Source of the DNA: Pseudeuparius sepicola
Lineage: Eukaryota > Arthropoda > Insecta > Coleoptera > Anthribidae
DNA: 64,000 nucleotides
Direction: 5' to 3'
Assembly (NCBI GenBank): GCA_963920635.1
Contig: OY987298.1
Span: forward strand, 39,711,787 to 39,775,786
Shown here piece after piece: positions 58,320 through 64,000 of the stretch (position 1 is its first letter; the number at the start of each line of letters is the position of its first letter). A program made the translations under genes and the position numbers. The notes below the pieces were generated by a model. The model did no database searches. It saw only the letters and a program-made list of their open reading frames with translations, and was not told the origin of the DNA.

Positions 58320-59760
58320 TATACAGGGTGAGTTTTTTTCGATGCCTACTATGGGGATCTCGGAAACTAGCAGAGATAGAACAAAGGTTAAATAGGGAAA
58401 GAATTGCAGTTTTGAATGCTCAATCTAATGCCCCTTTTGGATTTTTAAAGATTTCATGGCTCACTAGATATTTTGAAAAGAGTAATTTTTTGCTATTTCA
58501 TCAGATCTCTGTAGCTCCCTTATTTCTGATTATACAGTAAATCTGTAGAAACAAAAATTTTATATTTTGGGCTTAGTAAGATAGTCTAATCCAAAGTTTT
58601 ATGTTGTTTGTGATTTTTGAGATATGACATAAACTTGTGTTTTTTTAAATATAAATCATAGTTGGCTGTGGCCTTATAAAATCGTCCATTTTTTGAGCTT
58701 TCCAAAGATATAATACTCGGCATACTTATTATAAAAAATAAATGAGCTATGGCTAATTTTCTGATTTTTTTTAATTTTCACATAGTCAGTCATGAACATT
58801 TTCATAATTACGTTCTTTTTATAATTAGACATACTTCAAACTTTCTAATATTTTGTTTTTAGCTGGTAACAAAATGTAACAAAATAAAACAAAAATAAAA
58901 AACTCAAATTCAAATTATTATTATTTTAAAAGGTCACTTTTTAAAATAAAAAAGGTGTTCAAACAATCCACTATGATTATTTATGCAAATATTGCATCTT
59001 TTTAAAATTTGTCGCCTTTCTTAGAGAGCGCCTGTCAATACTGGCAATTGCTTATAAAACAGCTGCTCTTAATTCAACAATTGCCTCATACTTTATTTTG
59101 TACTGTTCCCCACAAAAAGAAATCCAAAACAGACAAATCGGGGGAAATAGGTCTATTTCTCCCTATCCAACAATTTGGATAGAGCTGATCTGGGTAATTT
59201 CTTACGGAGCTCCATCATGATAATTTTTGTTTTATTTTGTTAAATTTTGTTACCAGCTTAAAATAAAATAATTGATAGTTTGAAGTAGGTATGTCTTATT
59301 ATAAAATAGAACGTAATTATGAAAATATTCCAAGGCTGACTATGTGAAAATTTAAAAAAAAATCAGAAAATTAGCCATAGCTATTTTATTTTTTATAATA
59401 ACTATGCCGAGTATTATATTTTTGGAAAGCTCAAAAAAATGGCCGATTTGATAAGGCCACAGTCAACTATGATTTGCATTTAAAAAAACACAAGTTTATG
59501 TCATATCTCAAAAAGCACAAACAACATAAAAAAAATTGGATTAGATTATCTCATTAAGCCCAAAATTATCTACAATATACAAATAGCAAAAAATCACTCT
59601 TTTCAAAATTTCTAGTGAACCATGAACTTTTTTAAAAATCCAAAAGGGGCAATAGATTGAGCATTCGAAACTGCAATTCTTTCCCCATTTAACCTTTGTT
59701 CTAGCTCTGCTAGTTTCCGACATCCCCATAGTGGGCATCGAAAAAAACTCACCCTGTATA
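58320..59760. mobile_element. 1.44-kb palindromic element with a transposase remnant, copy 2
   Basis: Complete copy of the family at 38212-39622. Both ends read TATACAGGGTGAGTTTTTTT or its complement, with TA at the boundaries. Arms run about 58320-58930 and 59215-59760. The centre (about 58970-59215) contains a more decayed version of the same minus-strand transposase tail, recognisable by the CCCTATCC-TTTGGATAGAG block and the GCGCCTGTC segment. ORFs at 58328-58540 (+) and 59541-59738 (-) are arm sequence. Confidence 0.9.
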
Positions 59761-60767
59761 GCGCCAAAATTTGATTTTGAATAACCGAATCCGCACGCGA
59801 ATTTCAGTCAACGCTTTTACCGTTGACTTCTCACGGTTATAGTTTCATGTCCTGGAAAGTAGATGGCGCCTATGGAAAGTGCATGGTGAACCAGAGAACT
59901 GTCAAACACGAGGTCAAACATGACAGCCGTGAGCAGTCTTTATTAATACGTCAGTCAACACTTTTACGTTTATGATTAAACTGAACGCTCGATACCTATA
60001 GCAACCTAGGCTACGCAACAAAAGATGTCGGGGGAGCAATTAAACAGTAAAAAAAAAATGTTGGAGTGGTTGCAAATGTAATCATCCATTTTTCTTAAAC
60101 ATGTCTTGTTTTGGAAGACTAAAGAAAGCACGTAATTTATCTAAATTTAACATGAAGACGTGTTATTATGGTCGAATGCCCTGTATGTTAAATATACAAG
60201 TATGTGATTCAAATGCAGCCTCCAGAACAAGTTTCACTGTTTCACAAAAATTTAACGTGGAATGAAATCAAAATCCAAAATGGCTGTAATTTTAGAAAAA
60301 AATATTCGGAATTTCGGAAAAACACGACAAATACTGTTTTTGATAATTTTTATACTAAAATATTCAATTTACACCATTTCTTTAACAAAAATGTGGAAAT
60401 TAGGTATTCGAACCATGCACCAACATATGTTTTAAAATGAGATTTCAAAAGTTGTAAGTAATGATTTTCCCAATATGATGCCACCTTTTCTGGACAAGCT
60501 GTGTATTACTCTGAGGATATACCTACTGACTTGTACTAAAGTGTGCTAGGTATGAATAATTGCGGGGTTAAAGGGGAGGAAGGCACAAAATGTCGTTTCA
60601 ATAGGTTCTCAAATTATGTAGACATTTATAGGCGCAGATACAAGCTTTGGATCCTTATGAGAACGCTAAAAATCGGAGAATAAAATCTGCTTATTGTCGG
60701 AAATTTATCTATTAACTAATTTATTATTAATCTGCTTATTTTCGTCTTCCCCGCCGTAAGTACTCTT
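59761..60767. other. Unassigned DNA with a possible one-armed unit
   Basis: GCCCTGTATGTTAAATATAC near 60178 and TTTTCTGGACAAGCTGTGTATT near 60488 look like two different decayed termini bounding about 330 bp of fold-back-style sequence; the 78-codon ORF inside (60204-60440) is Asn/Lys/Phe-rich and probably chance. Confidence 0.35.
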
Positions 60768-61144
60768 CTAACATTTGCCACAATCACAATCTCCCTTACT
60801 TTGACTATGAAACATTTTCTCGAATCCACTCATTTTATTGGCAATATTAATTTTTGCGATGTGCCTTCTATGTATTCTTGGGTCAGCACACATGCATTGG
60901 GCCTTCCGAGCATGTGCAGATTCATCATGTTACGATTTTGCAGACCAAGCAGATAATATTCAATTTTTTGATACTCTGTTTCGTTACTCCGAGATGGACA
61001 ATACTTGACTTTCTGTTTAGTCTTCGGATTGATGAAAACGCAACGTTGAAAGTTTGGCAACATTCGTATTTTTTTGTCCGCATTCTGCGAGTAGTCGTTC
61101 TTTAATTTGGCGAACGATACCTCTTTTATTGTCAGCCAAGTCAT
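60768..61144 (-). CDS. Unrecognised ORF pair, possible gene fragment
   Basis: The frame 61144 to 60830 encodes 104 residues of balanced, soluble composition: MTWLTIKEVSFAKLKNDYSQ, then PNFQRCVFINPKTKQKVKYC, and a Gln/Asn/Leu-rich end. Its stop overlaps (ATGA) a second frame of 22 codons (60833-60768) ending CDCGKC. The low A/T-run content sets it apart from the arm-derived ORFs. A one-base shift would fuse the two, so this may be the frameshifted 3' end of a gene or transposon protein. I recognise no family; no splice sites were confirmed. Confidence 0.25.
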
Positions 61145-61195
61145 GCCTAATTTGATTTGCTAAAAGACGTCACGGAATTCTCTGGCTAGAGGAAT

Positions 61196-61340
61196 CGAGA
61201 ACACGTAGTATGTCTGCCCCGGACATGCATCCCCTCCTACCCGACAAAGCGTATACACTGGGGTACAGGTAAGATCAATCACATAACCGATGTTCAAACG
61301 TTAGGCAATTAGGCTCCAGGGACCGAACTAGAAACGGCCA
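61196..61340 (+). repeat. Direct repeat E, copy 1 (possible LTR start)
   Basis: GACAAAGCGTATACACTGGG, then TACAGGTAAGATCAATCACA and AATTAGGCTCCAGGGACCG, are matched at 63872-64000 in the same orientation at an estimated 75-80% identity. About 590 bp downstream, TGGTGGCAGAAGTACGACC (about 61794) could be a tRNA primer-binding site following an LTR, which would make 61205-61793 an LTR. The divergence between the repeats and the lack of gag-pol coding in between argue for an old or unrelated pair. Confidence 0.4.
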
Positions 61341-63871
61341 GCGGCCCGCATACGCGTATATGCGGAATTGCTAGGGCCGGATCCGGCAAACACTGTAATA
61401 GAACCGCACGCAAACCACAGGCTGGTCTATAGAGGGTCCTAGGGAGATTCTTGGGATGTAGGCTGAATTGGGGATGCGTGACATCGACTGGCTTTGGTGC
61501 GTTTAGTTCGGGATCGAGCCATCAAACGAACGCAAGTTCGGGTCAAGTTTAGTAGCATAAGTAACGACCGACGATTCAAGGCAACTGAATCTGGGAATAG
61601 TTTTTCGTGTCGTCAAAAACTTCAAAAATGGTCTTTGACTTTGCTTGGTCTCTTTCGTTTTATATATTTGCCTTGTATCTTGTATAACTATTCCTGGTCG
61701 GTAAGTTCTCTAAGATAATTATTCATTCATGGGCATGGGATGTGTTCTTTCTGCAGCCGTATTGGTGCCTATTATGCGTACCTACAGGGTATATATGGTG
61801 GCAGAAGTACGACCTGCGTCTAAAGCTTCGGGATCTACGCGGATCCATTCAATGGGCGTAGACCGAAGAGTTGTTTGGTATCGAAAATTCATATAAGGTA
61901 TACGGTTAGTTATAGAGATCGAGTCCAAGGAAGAAAAGTAATAAGTGAAGATCTAATAGATTTTAGAATTCATTATATTATATTTTCATTACAGAATCGA
62001 TACGACAAAAATAATAATATTATTTAAACTAAATTAATAAGTACAGCGGGCGCCATGTAACTAGACACTCCGCAGGAATGCTTGGCATGCATTTCCTTGG
62101 GGACACGGCCCACGATTGGTTGCCTTAAATCCCCATATGTCGATCGCCATTGGCGACAAGGTTGTCAATTATATGACACCGCATTTTTAAATCGGTACAA
62201 GGTCTTTACGCGAACAGTCTGACCCCCTATTATTTCCCTAATTTTTGCAGATAAAAAAAAGTTTTATATAAAATTTGCAAAGTTTTAGAGGAGTAGACTT
62301 GGGGTTTATACAGGGTGTGTTGTAAAATTTTTTGTTTTTAATAATAGACATCCTGTATATTTTTGGATATTTTGAAAAAGTTAATTTTTCTGATTGCAAC
62401 GATACCTGTTGATATTTGCGTTTCCCTTTAGCAAGGTTTGTGGACCTAAATTTATAAAAAAAAAAACATTTAAGGGATCGCAGTTAGCCTTGAAATTAAG
62501 TCGAATTTTTGATAGTTATGCTAGATTACCTCTTACTTTAAGTAAATCAAAATATTAACAAAATGACTCGTAATTATTCAATATCCATCATTTTTAATTT
62601 TTCGTCTATCCAGTATACCTACTTAAAAAAACTGTGTGACGGTGTCACAAGGGCGATTTTAAATTGTTGGAAGGACAGGGAACAGTTTGGTCACTTTGCT
62701 CGGCATTCGCTTTGTTGCACCCCTGTTTTGTTTTGGTACTCGCCCAGAAAGCGCTCACAGGTGACGCGAGATTGATCGCTGCCTCTTGGGAGCATACATG
62801 TTTTCACTTTTACCCGTCGCTGGTCGTCTTTGTTCGTTTTCCGGAGGTCCTGGTCTGAATGTTGTTTGAAGTTATTTCTCGTATTGTTTTGGTTTGATTG
62901 ACAGGTTGAGGTTATGATAGTCGTTTGACCCTGTTGACGTTGTTTTGTCATTCTGGCAGAATTGACACTACTTAGAAATTCGATATTGTTGACGCAGTTT
63001 TTGATGATTTGTGGTGTCTACTATTTCCGTTTCCGTCGAAGTAAGAGGAGAGTGACCGCGTGGGTGTTGGATTCCAATTCATTCGGCCGTCGGCAGTTGA
63101 ATTGAAAAGGTCGTTTGGTGGCTTGTAAGTGGAAGTGATTTTTAGTAATTCGCCATTTGGAATTGTTGCTGAACCTCAGAAGGAGGGATTTGAATCGCTA
63201 GATCCACTAAAGAAACACCCAAATTGAAGACATTGGGAATACTGGTAATTGTTGCAGTTTTGGTTCTTCGGGGTTCCGCCAGTTTCTGGGATATAGATAG
63301 TCACCCACTACTTGTTATTGTGCCGTTTTATTTTTCCATCAGACTGAATCACCTCATCTGAAATAGAACCAGGTTTTTAAGCGTCCACCACAGACTCAGG
63401 GTCATTTTATTAGGTCATCTTGGAGATGTTGCGTAGTAACCGCGAAGGTTAATTGGATTCAAACACGAAGGGGTTGATGGGTTGTTTTTTTGGAAGGAAA
63501 ACCCTCAACCAGAGGTAAGTTTTCTTGGGCGACCTTGTGAGGTGTTTGACACGACATTTTTGTTTCAGGTTTTTTTATATTACGAGAATACCAGTTTTCT
63601 CCAGGTGTTCGATTTCCCAGTATACAACCTAGCGTAAATGTACAAATTTTTGGAGAAGTTCAACAAATTGTTAGAAATTTTAAAGTTTAGGTATAATATT
63701 TTAGAAGTCTTCACGAGAAAAATTAGTTACCATGGCATACCTATATTCTTAAAGTGTGTAAGAAAAACGCTGATGCCATTCCAACGAAACATGCACGTCC
63801 AATATCTTAGTTACCAATAGTAGCAGTATGAATTTAAAGTTTTGTATACTTATATAAGGACAACATTGTTA
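61341..63871. other. Unassigned DNA between the E repeats
   Basis: Includes a TATACAGGGTGTGTTGTAAA terminus near 62310 with a CATCCTGTATA near 62350, and a G/T-rich stretch at 62600-63560 that is open on the minus strand at 62951-62691 (86 codons, Gln/Lys/Arg-rich, ending SECRAK). That frame is reminiscent of a Gag linker but lacks a proper zinc knuckle, so I do not call it. Nothing else is recognised. Confidence 0.3.
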
Positions 63872-64000
63872 ACTAGCACACGGTATTTGCTTCGGACAGG
63901 TATCCCTATATATATGACAAAGCGTGCATTGGGGAACAGGTAAGATCAATCACACGAACGGTCTTCAAATGTGGCACGCAATAGTAGGCTCTACGGACCG
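63872..64000 (+). repeat. Direct repeat E, copy 2, cut by the window end
   Basis: Matches 61196-61340 through TGACAAAGCGTGCATTGGGG, AACAGGTAAGATCAATCACA and TAGGCTCTACGGACCG. It continues beyond the window, so its full length and relation to copy 1 cannot be judged. Confidence 0.6.

Noticed and set aside
62691..62951. Gag-like frame on the minus strand
   Set aside because: Basic and Gln-rich, but there is no intact CCHC knuckle and no adjoining protease or RT; the strand also disagrees with the possible LTR orientation.
1..64000. CRISPR array, bacterial operon or viral gene cluster
   Set aside because: No regularly spaced short repeats of CRISPR type, no ribosome-binding-site-linked ORFs and no viral replication or capsid genes were seen; the 121-bp units are satellite-like.

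Overview
This 64-kb window looks like AT-rich insect nuclear DNA made mostly of transposons and holds no cellular gene I can recognise. The clues are eukaryotic transposon families (hAT, mariner, Mutator-like, R4/Dong-like, a tRNA-derived SINE), spliced transposase exons, long A/T runs and microsatellites, and no dense ORFs. The mariner, R4/Dong and FLYWCH-MULE types are common in insects. The order cannot be fixed from this sequence; hemipteran or beetle is a guess. Most long ORFs here are accidental, and many are simply the two arms of palindromes read twice.

Layout. 180-5115 is a hAT element with perfect 8-bp target duplications. Inside it lie a fold-back (696-1277) and a DD41D mariner (1409-5017), which itself holds a 1.07-kb palindrome (3341-4414). 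5603-6888 is a second hAT element, also with perfect 8-bp duplications. 7.7-16 kb is mostly unassigned DNA with one repeat X copy (10743-11399), a 541-bp palindrome (12172-12712) and pieces of related elements. 16.3-17.1 kb has two 5'-truncated R4/Dong-like LINE copies embedded in TAA-type microsatellite. 20-28.4 kb has five palindromic elements, a P-like element (21845-22486) with 8-bp duplications, and a 121-bp-period repeat. 29.2-30.1 kb is a chimera of two palindrome families. 31272-32797 is an unclassified inverted-repeat element. 32945-37305 is a decayed FLYWCH/MULE element holding two other elements. 37.4-46.9 kb is a mosaic of repeats D, M and X, a TA-flanked MITE, and palindromes. 49118-51622 is a three-level nest: a SINE inside a CACTA-like element inside repeat X. 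53-59.8 kb has four palindromes, one set inside a second symmetrical layer. 60-64 kb has one unrecognised ORF and a possible LTR-like direct repeat.

The main theme is a set of long palindromes whose ends read TACAGGGTG (or TACAGTGTC) next to TA. They share modules: the same core appears under different outer arms, and the same outer arm over different cores. Two of them carry, near their centres, a decayed C-terminal piece of the transposase type encoded by the mariner at 2-3 kb. This suggests that the fold-backs derive from, or are mobilised by, that DD41D group. If transcribed, they would give long hairpin RNAs.

Several stretches (about 7.8-10.7, 19.1-19.5, 21.4-21.6 and 30.5-30.9 kb) look like non-repeated, GC-richer islands and could be conserved non-coding DNA. 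That is inference only.
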